Positions 33,314-42,418 of a stretch of DNA of 64,000 bases are shown here, piece after piece. Under the pieces are notes generated by a model. It was given only the letters and a program-made list of their open reading frames with translations. It searched no databases and was not told where the DNA came from. Source of the stretch: Raineyella antarctica (GTDB lineage: Bacteria; Actinomycetota; Actinomycetes; Propionibacteriales; Propionibacteriaceae); contig NZ_FMYF01000001.1 of the NCBI RefSeq assembly GCF_900092135.1, positions 124,001 to 188,000 on the forward strand, in the 5' to 3' direction. A program made the translations under genes and the position numbers. The first letter of the stretch is position 1. Every line of letters starts with the position of its first letter.

Positions 33314-34359
33314 CCCGCGCGAACGTCCGTCGCCCGCTACGGATCGTGCATGCGATCAGCTCGGATGCGTTTGCGGGGGTCGAGCGTCACGTCAGTACCC
33401 TCGCTGCGGCCCAGAGTCGGATGGACAGCCACCGGGTTGCGGTGATCGGCGGTGACCCCGGAGCCATGCGGGCCACGATCGGTGATCCGTCGGTGGTCGT
33501 CCACCCGGCAGGATCGGTGCTGGACGTCGTCCGCGGCCTCGACCGGCTGAGGGATTGTGATGTCATCCACGTCCATATGACGGCCGCCGAGACCGCGGCT
33601 GTGCTGTCCCTGCGGTCCTGGCGGGTGCCCGTGGTCGCGACCCGGCACTTCGCGGCGCATCGGGGGCGGAGCCTCGGGGGCAGGAGCGTGGCCCCCCTGA
33701 TCCGGGCCCGGGTCTCGGCCCAGATTTCGATCAGCGCGTACGTGGCTGATCGCATCGACGGCCCCAGCACCGTCGTCCATCCCGGAGTCCCCTCACAGCC
33801 GGATCCCGTCGCGGGCATCGTACGAACCCCGTCCGTGCTGGTCGTGCAGCGACTGGAGGCGGAGAAGGACACCGCCGATGCCATCCGGGCCTTCGCGTCG
33901 TCCGGTCTGCACCGACATGGCTGGTCCCTTGACATCGCCGGGAGCGGCTCGCAGGTGACTGCCTTGTCGGCCGTGGCCAGGGAGTTGGGCGTCAGCGATC
34001 GGGTGCGATTCCTAGGTCACCGGTCGGACGTCGTGGACCTCATGCGACAGGCAGGGCTCCTGGTGGCTCCTTGCAGCGTGGAGGGACTGGGGCTGACGGT
34101 TCTGGAAGCCATGGCGGCGGGGCTGCCGGTGGTCGCCTCGGCGGCCGGAGGGCATCTGGAAACCGTCGGCGCGGTCCGCGAACCCGCGCTCTTCTCCCCG
34201 CACGACGTCGTCGCGGCCGGGGAGCTGATGTCGGAACTGGCAGCGGACCCGTCTCGTAGGGCCTGCTATGGCGCCGAGCTTCGCGACCTGCAGCGGACCT
34301 CCTTCACGACGGAGGCCCAGGCCCGCGCCACGGACCTCGTCTACCGGAGCGTCCTGTGA
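33310..34359 (+). CDS. Glycosyltransferase family 4 protein
   Basis: This 349-residue GT-B enzyme starts with IVHAISSDAFAGVERHVSTL. VLVVQRLEAEKDTADAIRAF opens the donor domain and CSVEGLGLTVLEAMAAGLPV supplies the EX7E motif. It is predicted to be cytoplasmic. It is coupled to the Wzy-like gene before it (ATGA) and to the transferase after it (GTGA). The donor and acceptor are unknown. The frame is open far upstream, but the correct start is the ATG at 33310, where the Rossmann strand begins. Confidence 0.85.
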   Translation: MTRANVRRPLRIVHAISSDAFAGVERHVSTLAAAQSRMDSHRVAVIGGDPGAMRATIGDPSVVVHPAGSVLDVVRGLDRLRDCDVIHVHMTAAETAAVLSLRSWRVPVVATRHFAAHRGRSLGGRSVAPLIRARVSAQISISAYVADRIDGPSTVVHPGVPSQPDPVAGIVRTPSVLVVQRLEAEKDTADAIRAFASSGLHRHGWSLDIAGSGSQVTALSAVARELGVSDRVRFLGHRSDVVDLMRQAGLLVAPCSVEGLGLTVLEAMAAGLPVVASAAGGHLETVGAVREPALFSPHDVVAAGELMSELAADPSRRACYGAELRDLQRTSFTTEAQARATDLVYRSVL

Positions 34360-35477
34360 CGGATCTCGTGGTGATCTCCCTGGAACGTTGGGACAACGTC
34401 TGGCGTCGCAACCAGCACCTGGTTGCAGGCCTGCTGCGCAGCGATCCGGGGCTGCGGGTGCTGTTCGTCGAACCGGCGACGGATCCCCTGCACGACCTGG
34501 TGTCCGGTCGCCGTCCCCGCTTCGGCCGTGGACTGCGCCGGGTTCAGCTCGACGGTGTCGCCGACGGCAGGCTCCGTACGTTCCAGCCGACCAAGCTGTT
34601 GCCCCGGCGGCTGGACCCCCGATCCGATCGTCGGGCCGCCGGACAGGTCAGGCGGGTGGCCTCACGCGTCGGTTTCGAGCACCCGGTGCTGTGGGTGAAC
34701 GATCCCACAGGCGCCGAGGTCCTGCAGCTGACGGGCTGGCCGGCCCTCTACGACATCACCGATGACTGGCTGGAGGCCGACCGTACGGAAGCCGAGCACG
34801 AACGGCTCGTCCGGGACGAGGCGCTGCTGATGGAGCGTTGCGCAGAAGTCGTCGTGTGCAGCCGCGGACTGCAGGCCACGAAGGGGGAGATCCGGGATGT
34901 CACCCTCGTGCCCAACGCCGTGGACGTGGAGGACTACCGCGTGCCGCGGCCTCGTCCCGCCGACCTGCCGGCAGGGGCTGTGGCCGTCTACGTCGGTACC
35001 ATCCACCGGGATCGCATCGACATCGATCTCTGCGTGGCGACGGCGCGCGCCTTGGGGAAGCGTGGCAGCCTGGTGCTGGTCGGGCCCGCTCCACTGGAGG
35101 CCGCCGATCGGGATCGGCTGGCTGGAGCCGGAGTCGTGCTCCTCGGCGCGAAGGATCGCTCCGAGGTACCCGGCTACCTGCAGCACGCGGATGTCCTCGT
35201 GGTTCCGCACGTGGTCACATCGTTCACGGAATCTCTGGACCCGATCAAGCTGTACGAGTACCGCGCGGTGGGACGCCCCGTGGTGAGTACCCCAGTAGCT
35301 GGTTTCCGGGACGGTGCGGATTCCCGCGTGGTCGTTGCTGAACCGTCCGAGTTCCCGCGAGCCGTTACGCTCGCCGTGCCAGCGGGATCCGTGTTTCCCG
35401 AAGGGGCGGATGCCCCCGTCGACTCGTGGGCCGATCGGGTAGAGGCGATGAAGCGGGTGCTGGACCGGACGGGCTGA
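34356..35477 (+). CDS. Glycosyltransferase, GT4-like (GT-B fold)
   Basis: This 373-residue protein begins TDLVVISLERWDNVWRRNQ, a segment seen in glycosyltransferases related to teichuronic acid and capsule synthesis. LYDITDDWLEADRTEAE is the conserved central part, VVCSRGLQATK lies midway, and ESLDPIKLYEYRAVGRPVVS is the donor-binding glutamate region. It starts at a GTG that overlaps the upstream stop. Its stop is followed by 139 bases before the flippase gene, so transcription may restart there. Confidence 0.8.
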   Translation: MTDLVVISLERWDNVWRRNQHLVAGLLRSDPGLRVLFVEPATDPLHDLVSGRRPRFGRGLRRVQLDGVADGRLRTFQPTKLLPRRLDPRSDRRAAGQVRRVASRVGFEHPVLWVNDPTGAEVLQLTGWPALYDITDDWLEADRTEAEHERLVRDEALLMERCAEVVVCSRGLQATKGEIRDVTLVPNAVDVEDYRVPRPRPADLPAGAVAVYVGTIHRDRIDIDLCVATARALGKRGSLVLVGPAPLEAADRDRLAGAGVVLLGAKDRSEVPGYLQHADVLVVPHVVTSFTESLDPIKLYEYRAVGRPVVSTPVAGFRDGADSRVVVAEPSEFPRAVTLAVPAGSVFPEGADAPVDSWADRVEAMKRVLDRTG

Positions 35478-35616
35478 CCCGACCGGATGTACCGGTTGAC
35501 GGTCGAGGACCGGGTGATCCGGTGGCTGAACTGAGTGCCTCGTCGCCCAGCGGCTGGCCCGCTCCACTGGGTTATCGTTGTGTGGCGGTCATGGGGCCGT
35601 GGAATGGGAGTACTGG

Positions 35617-37203
35617 ATGACACACCAACAGCCCGAGCCGGGCCGGCCGGAGGGCGACCAGTCAGGTCTGACCCGCGGTGACCTGCAGGATCGGGCGATT
35701 CGTGGTGCGTCGTGGACGATGATCAACACAGTCGTGTCTCTTCCGCTTGCTTTCGCCGTGAACATCGTCCTCGCGCGAACCTTGGGAGTCGTCGACTACG
35801 GTCGTCTTGCCTACCTGACGACTGTCATCGGCATCGTGAGTGGCATCGTCGAGCTAGGGACCGGCACGGGGCTGCTCCAGTTCGGTTCCAAAGCGCACGC
35901 CCTGGGTCAAACAGCTACGGTTCAACGACTGTTGTCGAGCATCCAAGGATTCCGTCTCTTCATCACGGCGCCGCTCCTGGCCCTCGTCGTGTTCCTGGTG
36001 GCCGACGTGAGTGCGCCGATGCTTGCGGTTGCCGTTGTCTTCGGGGTACTGGTGCCAGCAGTGTTCAGTACGGCCATCGACTGCATCAACATCGAGAACA
36101 AGACGGCTGCCTCGGCCAAGCTCGCCATGGTCACCAATCTGGTGGCCCAGATCGCGGTCAGCGCCGTGGCCGTGGCGATCACCACGGCCGATGCCGTCTG
36201 GGCCACCCGACTCGTAATCGGCCAGGTGCTCTTCGGACTGCTCTGCCTGGCCTTCGTCGCCCCCGAGTACCGGAAAGCCGTGCTGCGTCCCAGGTGGCCG
36301 GGTGGCCTTCCGGAGGGCTTCTGGAGGTTCGCGATCCCCGTGGGTGCTGCCGGCGTGATCGGGACGCTCGTGGTCTCGCGATCCGAGGTCGTCATGCTCG
36401 GTTGGCTGGACCAGCCTGCAGCCGCCGGCATCTTTGCCATGGCGTTCGGCCTGGCCGGACACATCTTCGCGCCCGCCCAGGCGCTGATCGGGCCGATGGT
36501 TCCGGCAATCTCAGGATTGCGCGAAGTCGACGAGGCCTCCGTCGGCCGCGCGTTTACGCGGGCACTGCGCGGAACCTCCACCATCGTCGGGATGCTGGTT
36601 GCTGTAGCTCTCCCGGCCTTCGCCGCGCTCGTGCCGAGTATCTACGGCGGCCAATTCGCCCAGGTTCCTCCCGTCATGTTGCTCCTCGGCCTTGCCGGTG
36701 GCCTGCTTGTGGTCACCGGTCCGGTGCAGGCCTTCGTCCAGGCCCGTCTCGCCGGCGGGCGGGTCCTGCTCGTCAATGTGATCGCACTGTCCGTCGACAT
36801 CGTGCTCGCCGTCCTGCTGATTCCCCCGCTGGGAGTGTGGGGAGCCGTCATCGCCAATGTGGCGGCCTCGTGGACGCAACTGGTTGGTTTCCTCGCCGGC
36901 GAACTGCGCAGTCTCGACATGGGCTGGCTCGTGGTCGCCCGGCAGTCGCGCCCCTTCGTGCTGGGGGCCGGCGTGTGCGGTGCCGTCTGGGGACTGGTGT
37001 GGTGGATCGACGTCTCGCCGGTCCTGGCTGCGATGATCGCCGGATCTGTCGGGCTCGCGCTGTTCTCGACCGGGCTCCGGGCGGGTCGAACCGGCTTCAC
37101 TTCGGGGGATACTCACGCGATCATCCGCACCGTCCCGGTGCGCATGCGTCCGTTGGCGAGAGGCGTACTGGCGATGTGCGCCTTCGACCGTTCCCCTGAG
37201 TGA
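35617..37203 (+). CDS. Polysaccharide flippase, Wzx-like
   Basis: This 528-residue membrane protein of the MOP exporter superfamily has about 12-14 hydrophobic segments. The cytoplasmic N-terminus leads into IRGASWTMINTVVSLPLAF, and LARTLGVVDYGRLAYLTTV matches the oligosaccharide flippase signature in which the first helices carry conserved Gly and Tyr. It would move the lipid-linked repeat across the membrane. GGGAG lies seven bases before the ATG at 35617, fixing the start. It lies between glycosyltransferase genes, as expected for a Wzx/Wzy locus. Confidence 0.88.
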   Translation: MTHQQPEPGRPEGDQSGLTRGDLQDRAIRGASWTMINTVVSLPLAFAVNIVLARTLGVVDYGRLAYLTTVIGIVSGIVELGTGTGLLQFGSKAHALGQTATVQRLLSSIQGFRLFITAPLLALVVFLVADVSAPMLAVAVVFGVLVPAVFSTAIDCINIENKTAASAKLAMVTNLVAQIAVSAVAVAITTADAVWATRLVIGQVLFGLLCLAFVAPEYRKAVLRPRWPGGLPEGFWRFAIPVGAAGVIGTLVVSRSEVVMLGWLDQPAAAGIFAMAFGLAGHIFAPAQALIGPMVPAISGLREVDEASVGRAFTRALRGTSTIVGMLVAVALPAFAALVPSIYGGQFAQVPPVMLLLGLAGGLLVVTGPVQAFVQARLAGGRVLLVNVIALSVDIVLAVLLIPPLGVWGAVIANVAASWTQLVGFLAGELRSLDMGWLVVARQSRPFVLGAGVCGAVWGLVWWIDVSPVLAAMIAGSVGLALFSTGLRAGRTGFTSGDTHAIIRTVPVRMRPLARGVLAMCAFDRSPE

Positions 37204-37223
37204 TCGGATTGCTGGCACCGCGT

Positions 37224-37254
37224 TTGCGGGCGGTAGACGCCCCTTGGCTAGACT
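37224..37254 (+). promoter_or_regulatory. Candidate internal promoter TTGCGG-19-TAGACT
   Basis: TTGCGG at 37224-37229 and TAGACT at 37249-37254 lie in the 179-base gap after the flippase gene. The 19-base spacing is long, so this is tentative. Confidence 0.3.
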
Positions 37255-37382
37255 GTGGCCCAGTTCGATCGGTGGTGCTCTTGCGTGCCCGTTACGATCT
37301 TCCGTTGATGGGTGGGGGCCTGCTGTGACACGACCGCTCGAGTGCGCCAGGTCGCGCTGTCTCCTCGCGATAGGACGGCATG

Positions 37383-38288
37383 ATGCAGACTGATCCGGTC
37401 GAATTCGTCATCAACTGCTTCGAGCGGAACATCGACCTTGTGACTGCGCCGGGATTCCTGTCGGCTGCCGTCGCTCAGCACGACTATGGCTTCCAGCTGA
37501 GGACGCTCCTCGTCAACAACGTGCAGGACCGAGGGCGTGCCGAGGTTCTCGCCCAGGGCGCCGTCGAGCGCGGGGAGGTGGACCGGTACTTCTTCGTCGA
37601 GGACCTGCTCGAGCGGGCGCTGACATCTTCAGGATTTCGTGAGGCCGATTTCGGTAGATTTCTACACTGGTCCGACTGCTGCCTGGTGGCGCTCATCCTC
37701 GAGGGGCCCGATCTCCTCTGTTATGCGGACGTCGACCTCGGTTTCGCCGAGCCGTACGACTGGATCACTCCCGCGCTCGATGTGATGGCCAGGGACGCTC
37801 GGGTCGCGGTGGGGAATCCCACTTGGGCGATGCCAGACGGGGGCTCGACGGTTGCCATCGAGGCCGATGAGGCTGGACCCGGATACTTCCTGGGGTATGG
37901 GTTCACCGACCAGATCTTCCTGGTTCGACGGTCCCTGCTCGCGGGATCGCTCCGTCGACGGCCGGTTCCCCAGTGGCTGGATTGTCCGGTGTCCACCCGC
38001 TTTCCCGGCGCGGCCCTCGGACTGTTCTTCGAACAACTGGTGGACTCGTTCCTGCGGCGCCATCACCTCATGCGGGTGACCATCACCGGGGCCACATTTG
38101 AAGCGGTCCCGTTGAGCAGTTATCCCGTTGCTTCCCTGGTGGAGCGGCTTCGGGCACGCAGGAACTCCCTGATCGTCGCCTTCCTGACCCGGTTGCGTCG
38201 TCGATACCCGGGTCTGGCACTCTCTCCGCGCCTCCGCATGACCGGTCTGCTCGATCCGGCCTTCTCTCCCGCGAAGCTCGGTGCATGA
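37383..38288 (+). CDS. Unknown protein of the polysaccharide locus, possibly GT-A-like
   Basis: I do not recognise this 301-residue protein. There is no signal peptide. The segment LLCYADVDLGFAEPYDW contains a DxD-like ADVD motif at the end of a predicted strand, as in GT-A glycosyltransferases or sugar nucleotidyltransferases. FGRFLHWSDCCLVALILEG and TFEAVPLSSYPVASLVERL are other recognisable blocks without a named family. AGGA seven bases before ATG 37383 favours that start over ATG 37380. The stop overlaps the next gene's ATG, so a role in the same pathway is likely. Confidence 0.6.
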   Translation: MQTDPVEFVINCFERNIDLVTAPGFLSAAVAQHDYGFQLRTLLVNNVQDRGRAEVLAQGAVERGEVDRYFFVEDLLERALTSSGFREADFGRFLHWSDCCLVALILEGPDLLCYADVDLGFAEPYDWITPALDVMARDARVAVGNPTWAMPDGGSTVAIEADEAGPGYFLGYGFTDQIFLVRRSLLAGSLRRRPVPQWLDCPVSTRFPGAALGLFFEQLVDSFLRRHHLMRVTITGATFEAVPLSSYPVASLVERLRARRNSLIVAFLTRLRRRYPGLALSPRLRMTGLLDPAFSPAKLGA

Positions 38289-39205
38289 GCATGGGGGACC
38301 AGACCACACCAGAGCATGTCCGCGCAGCGCCCCCGCGCCGACGCATCGGTGCCTACATCCTTCCGGGAGATCCCGTGTGGCTCGAGTCGAGCCTGTCCCG
38401 CTATTACTCACTGCTCGATGCCTTGGTGGTGGTGGCTCCTACCAACCGTCGCGGATGGACTGGCAGACCGGTTCCAGTGGATCTATGCCTAGAGATCATC
38501 GCCCGAGTGGATACCCGGAACATCCGACAGGTCGTGTGGGGTCAGTGGGAGGACCACGCAGAGCCGATGCGGGCGGACACGGCCCAGCGGCAGGCAGGCA
38601 TCGATGCGCTCGGGGATACGGTCGACTGGTTGTTCCAGATCGACAACGACGAGCTGCTGCCGGATCCTGGCGCACTGCTCGAAATGGTGGACGAGGCGGA
38701 AGCCAAGGGAATCGGGGCGGTCGAATGGCCCATGCGTGTCCTGTTCCGCCGCCTGCCGTCGGGGGACTATCTGGAAGTCTGCTCCAGCTCGCGCGCCCCT
38801 CGTTACGACTATCCCGGGCCGATCGCCATTCGGAGTCACTCGCGGGCGGTCGACGCCAGGCGTTGCGAAGGTGCGACGCTGCGAGTGACGGTCAAGGGAG
38901 ACGACGAATCCCTGCAGCTCAGGCATGAACCGGCCGAGGGAGAGGTACGGGTGGCCAGGCTGGGGCCGGAGCAGGCCATTCTGCACAACTCCTGGGGACG
39001 CGAGCCGGGCATGATCCGGCAGAAGATCCGTACGTGGGGACATGCTTCGGGAATCAAGGGCCAGCTCTACTACTGGCTGCAATGGTTCCCGGCGCCGATC
39101 ACCTGGCGGTGGATGCGGGACATCCACCCGTTCGCACGGGGACTCTGGCCGCGCCTGTCCCGGACACGATCCGTAAGGATGCTGCTCGTGGACGCCGACC
39201 GATGA
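38285..39205 (+). CDS. Glycosyltransferase-like protein, GT2-related
   Basis: This 306-residue protein has GAYILPGDPVWLESSLSRYY at the N-terminus and DWLFQIDNDELLPDPGALLE at residues 114-133. The DND metal-binding triplet and the flanking strand resemble GT-A transferases that act on cell-surface glycans. The donor is unknown. No membrane segment is clear. The start is the ATG overlapping the previous stop, and its own stop overlaps the next ATG, so the three consecutive genes are translationally coupled. Confidence 0.65.
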   Translation: MSMGDQTTPEHVRAAPPRRRIGAYILPGDPVWLESSLSRYYSLLDALVVVAPTNRRGWTGRPVPVDLCLEIIARVDTRNIRQVVWGQWEDHAEPMRADTAQRQAGIDALGDTVDWLFQIDNDELLPDPGALLEMVDEAEAKGIGAVEWPMRVLFRRLPSGDYLEVCSSSRAPRYDYPGPIAIRSHSRAVDARRCEGATLRVTVKGDDESLQLRHEPAEGEVRVARLGPEQAILHNSWGREPGMIRQKIRTWGHASGIKGQLYYWLQWFPAPITWRWMRDIHPFARGLWPRLSRTRSVRMLLVDADR

Positions 39206-40209
39206 GGTATGCAATGGTCCTGAAGTCTTTCGTCACCGCTGTACTCCCCGGGGACAGCCTCGACAGGCTGCGAGCGGGACGAAACCGGGTGGCCCTCTTC
39301 GCCGAGCGGTACGGACGTCGTCAGCGGGCCATCAATGCGGCCATCACGGTTCCTGGGCTTCAGCGCCGGACCCGGGTGGCAGGTTCGGTCTGGGGGGTGT
39401 GCATGGCCCGGAACGAGGAGGACATCATCGGACACTCGGTTCGGCACATGCTGGACCAGGGTCTGGACGGCGTCATCGTCGTCGACAACATGTCGACCGA
39501 CACCACCCCTGCGATCCTTCGGGGCCTCGCGGCCCAAGACGCGCGGATCCATGTGGGGTCAGATACCCAGGCGGCCTTCCACCAAGGCGGCAAGACGTCG
39601 TACCTGTCACACCTGGCCTGGCGTGCCGGCGCGGACTGGGTGGTGCCGTTCGATGCTGATGAGTTGTGGTTCGCTCCGGGAATGACCGTCAAGGAGTTCC
39701 TGGTCGGGCTGCCGTCGGCACAGGACATGGTGTGGTGCGATTTCCGCAATGTGTACCCGCTGCCCGAGGACGGTCGGATCGCCCTTGACAGTGGGAATGC
39801 GGTGCAGGTGGATCGGAGCGAGAGTAGCTGGTTCCGGATCGCGTTCAGGAGCCGTCGGTGGGTATGGGTCGGCGAGGGCAACCATGCGCTCCGCGATCAC
39901 CCGGGCATCCCCGTCCGCGGCCTGCACATGTTGCACTACTCCTATCGCTCGTTGGTCCAGTACTCCCGCAAGGCCTCTCAGGGGGTGGCAGCGCTGGAGG
40001 CCGCCGGCAAGGGCAAGGACGTCGCAGTTCACTGGCGAGGCTGGGAGGAGTTGGGTGAGAACGAGCGAGAATCGCGCTGGTTGGGATACCTGTCCGGGGA
40101 GGAGGGGAGCACTGACGGAGCATTCGTCAGGGGCGACAGAGTCGTTCTGGCCGACCCATCAGTGTGGCGACGGTGGGACCCGAACGGGGAGCTCCAGGTG
40201 AGGGTATGA
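39202..40209 (+). CDS. Glycosyltransferase family 2 protein (Glyco_tranf_2_4-like)
   Basis: This 335-residue protein has VCMARNEEDIIGHSVRHML as the donor loop, VIVVDNMSTDTTPAI as the family strand, and WVVPFDADELWFAPG with the DAD metal-binding triplet. Those motifs match GT2 enzymes that transfer sugars in capsule synthesis. The first 60 residues form a helical extension of unknown purpose. It overlaps the preceding gene by four bases (ATGA). The next gene begins after a 45-base gap with its own ribosome binding site. Confidence 0.8.
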   Translation: MRYAMVLKSFVTAVLPGDSLDRLRAGRNRVALFAERYGRRQRAINAAITVPGLQRRTRVAGSVWGVCMARNEEDIIGHSVRHMLDQGLDGVIVVDNMSTDTTPAILRGLAAQDARIHVGSDTQAAFHQGGKTSYLSHLAWRAGADWVVPFDADELWFAPGMTVKEFLVGLPSAQDMVWCDFRNVYPLPEDGRIALDSGNAVQVDRSESSWFRIAFRSRRWVWVGEGNHALRDHPGIPVRGLHMLHYSYRSLVQYSRKASQGVAALEAAGKGKDVAVHWRGWEELGENERESRWLGYLSGEEGSTDGAFVRGDRVVLADPSVWRRWDPNGELQVRV

Positions 40210-40254
40210 CGACTGTGTGCGATGTCGAGTCGTGGGCAATGGAGAGGGATGATC

Positions 40255-41310
40255 GTGGAGTCTGTTGAGAAGTCGACGCTCGGGTCGGCCCCGGTGACCG
40301 TCGTCATCCCGCTGTACAACGGGGCGCGTTTCATCGAGGAGACCCTGACCTCCATCGAACGTCAGACATTGCCGCCCCAGCAGGTGATCGTCGTCGACGA
40401 CGGATCCACCGATGGGGGGCCGGACCTCGTCCTCTCCCATCCTCTGGGCGCGACCCTCCTGGAACAGTCGCACCTAGGCGTGGCGGTGGCGCGCAACAAC
40501 GGACTGGCTGCGACACGGACCCCCTGGGTGGCGTTTCTCGACCAGGACGACCTCTGGCACCCGGAGAGGGTGGCACGGTTGATCGCGTGGGTGGTGGAAC
40601 ACCCCGAGGACAAGATCGTGGCCACCAGCGAGATCGCCTTCTCGGCCGTCGAGGAGGTCAACAGCCTCGCCGCCCAGGACGAGTTGGTGGGGGCGTGGGC
40701 ATCCGTGGTGGTGCCCGAGAACGGCGCGTACGAGCGACTGTGCCGGGAGGCTGATGTCACCGGCTCCGAGGAGGTGACCCATGCGGACCACCGCGACATG
40801 CTGCGCGGACCGATCACCGTCACCACGAGTCTGCTGGCCGACGCCCACACGTTGCGGCTGGCCGGTGGCTTCGCCCCGCACGCCCTCGCGATGGATGACT
40901 ACTGGCTACTCGTGAATGCAGCGCGACTTCACCCCATCGCCAAGATCGACCAACCCACTATCTTCTACCGGGTACATGCAGGAGCGACTTCTCGTACGAC
41001 CCGGCTGGCCCTGCCGTTCCTGTCATCTGCGGTGGCGCTCCGCTACGGCGGTGGCATGGCCGCTGCCGAGGAGGCGCTTGCCCGAGAATCGACAGGGCCG
41101 CTGCACGATCACCTCTTCACCGAGCTGGTCAGGTCTGCGGGGTTCAAGGACCCGAGGGTGCGCTCGGCAGCTCGGGACCTGGCGGGCCTGCTCTGGCAGG
41201 ACGGGAAGAGGGCCGAGCTCCGGAAAGATTCAATCCGGCGGCGGGCCTCCTGGCTCGTGCCGATCGTTCGGGGGCTCCGCTCGCGGGTGGACCAGAGGGC
41301 ACGTGTCTGA
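40255..41310 (+). CDS. Glycosyltransferase family 2 protein
   Basis: This 351-residue GT-A transferase shows VTVVIPLYNGARFIEETLT near the N-terminus, VIVVDDGSTDGGPD, and WVAFLDQDDLWHPERV with the DQDD metal-binding motif. It would use a nucleotide-activated sugar. The GTG at 40255 is chosen because GGAGAGG lies seven bases upstream; an ATG at 40249 sits on that site and is less likely. It lies between a GT2-like gene and the WbsX gene in one orientation, with 13 bases to the next start. Confidence 0.85.
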   Translation: MESVEKSTLGSAPVTVVIPLYNGARFIEETLTSIERQTLPPQQVIVVDDGSTDGGPDLVLSHPLGATLLEQSHLGVAVARNNGLAATRTPWVAFLDQDDLWHPERVARLIAWVVEHPEDKIVATSEIAFSAVEEVNSLAAQDELVGAWASVVVPENGAYERLCREADVTGSEEVTHADHRDMLRGPITVTTSLLADAHTLRLAGGFAPHALAMDDYWLLVNAARLHPIAKIDQPTIFYRVHAGATSRTTRLALPFLSSAVALRYGGGMAAAEEALARESTGPLHDHLFTELVRSAGFKDPRVRSAARDLAGLLWQDGKRAELRKDSIRRRASWLVPIVRGLRSRVDQRARV

Positions 41311-41323
41311 GATGGAGGGACCG

Positions 41324-42418
41324 ATGGAGCATGCAGCCGACGTCCAGGGCGAGGGCCCGGGCGTGACAGCGCGGGCGATCGCGTTCTACCTGCCGCAGTT
41401 CTTCCCGATCCCGGAGAACGACGAGTGGTGGGGGCCGGGGTTCACCGAGTGGACCAACACCGCGAGGGCCAGGAAATTGTTCCCGGGGCACAAGCAGCCG
41501 ACGCTGCCGGGCGAACTCGGCTTCTACGACCTGAGGGTTCCCGAGACCCGACAGGCACAGAGCGACCTGGCGCGCGAGTACGGCGTGGAGGCCTTCGCCT
41601 ACTGGCACTACTGGTTCGGGCATGGGCGACGGATCCTCGAGCGACCCTTCCGCGAGGTGATCGCCTCGGGGGCACCGGAGATCTCCTTCTGCCTGGCCTG
41701 GGCCAACCAGACGTGGAGCGGCATCTGGCACGGCGCAGCCGATCGCGTCCTGATGGAGCAGCTCTATCCCGGCAAGGAGGACGACCAAGCGCACTTCGAC
41801 ACGATCCTGCCGGCCTTCCGGGATGAGCGCTACCTACGGGTGGATGGCCGGCCCGTGTTCTACGTCTTCCGACCCGAGTCCTTGCCGGATGCGGCCGAGT
41901 TCGTCGACCGTTGGCAGGCAATGGCACGGCGGGCGGGTCTGCCAGGGCTGTACCTCGTGGGCGAGATGAGCAACGCTGCCGGCGATCCGATCTACACCAC
42001 GGGCGAGGCTGATGGCTTCGATGCCAGCGTCTACATGCGCCTTCCCGCCGTTCGTACACCCACCGCGACGACCCGGATGCGGCTCCTTCGCAAGACGATG
42101 GGGGGGCCCGAGGTCTTCCCCTACAACGACTCTGTGATGGCCGAATCGATCCGGGGCCCCCACGTCCAGCCCAGTGTCTATCCCAACTGGGACAACACCC
42201 CTCGCTCGAAGCGGGGTGGCATCGTGCTGACGGGCGCCACGCCGAAGAAGTTCCGCAAGAACGTGGCAGAGGCGGTCGCGACGATCGCTGATCGACCCGA
42301 GCAGCACCGACTCCTCTGGATCAAGTCGTGGAACGAGTGGGCTGAGGGCAACCACCTGGAACCCGACCTCGAGCTCGGCCGGGCCTGGCTCGAGGCCCTC
42401 CGGGAAGGACTTGCATGA
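41324..42418 (+). CDS. WbsX-like glycosyltransferase/GH99-like protein
   Basis: This 364-residue protein belongs to the WbsX family (PF14307), whose fold resembles GH99 enzymes and which occurs in O-antigen and rhamnan loci. Conserved blocks include AIAFYLPQFFPIPENDEWWG, FTEWTNTARA, EAFAYWHYWF and the near-C-terminal WIKSWNEWAEGNHLEPD with its Glu residues. Its reaction is not firmly established in any host I know; glycosyl transfer or trimming is usual speculation. GGAGGG lies four bases before ATG 41324; an ATG at 41312 lacks a ribosome binding site. The last bases overlap the next ATG. Confidence 0.85.
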   Translation: MEHAADVQGEGPGVTARAIAFYLPQFFPIPENDEWWGPGFTEWTNTARARKLFPGHKQPTLPGELGFYDLRVPETRQAQSDLAREYGVEAFAYWHYWFGHGRRILERPFREVIASGAPEISFCLAWANQTWSGIWHGAADRVLMEQLYPGKEDDQAHFDTILPAFRDERYLRVDGRPVFYVFRPESLPDAAEFVDRWQAMARRAGLPGLYLVGEMSNAAGDPIYTTGEADGFDASVYMRLPAVRTPTATTRMRLLRKTMGGPEVFPYNDSVMAESIRGPHVQPSVYPNWDNTPRSKRGGIVLTGATPKKFRKNVAEAVATIADRPEQHRLLWIKSWNEWAEGNHLEPDLELGRAWLEALREGLA

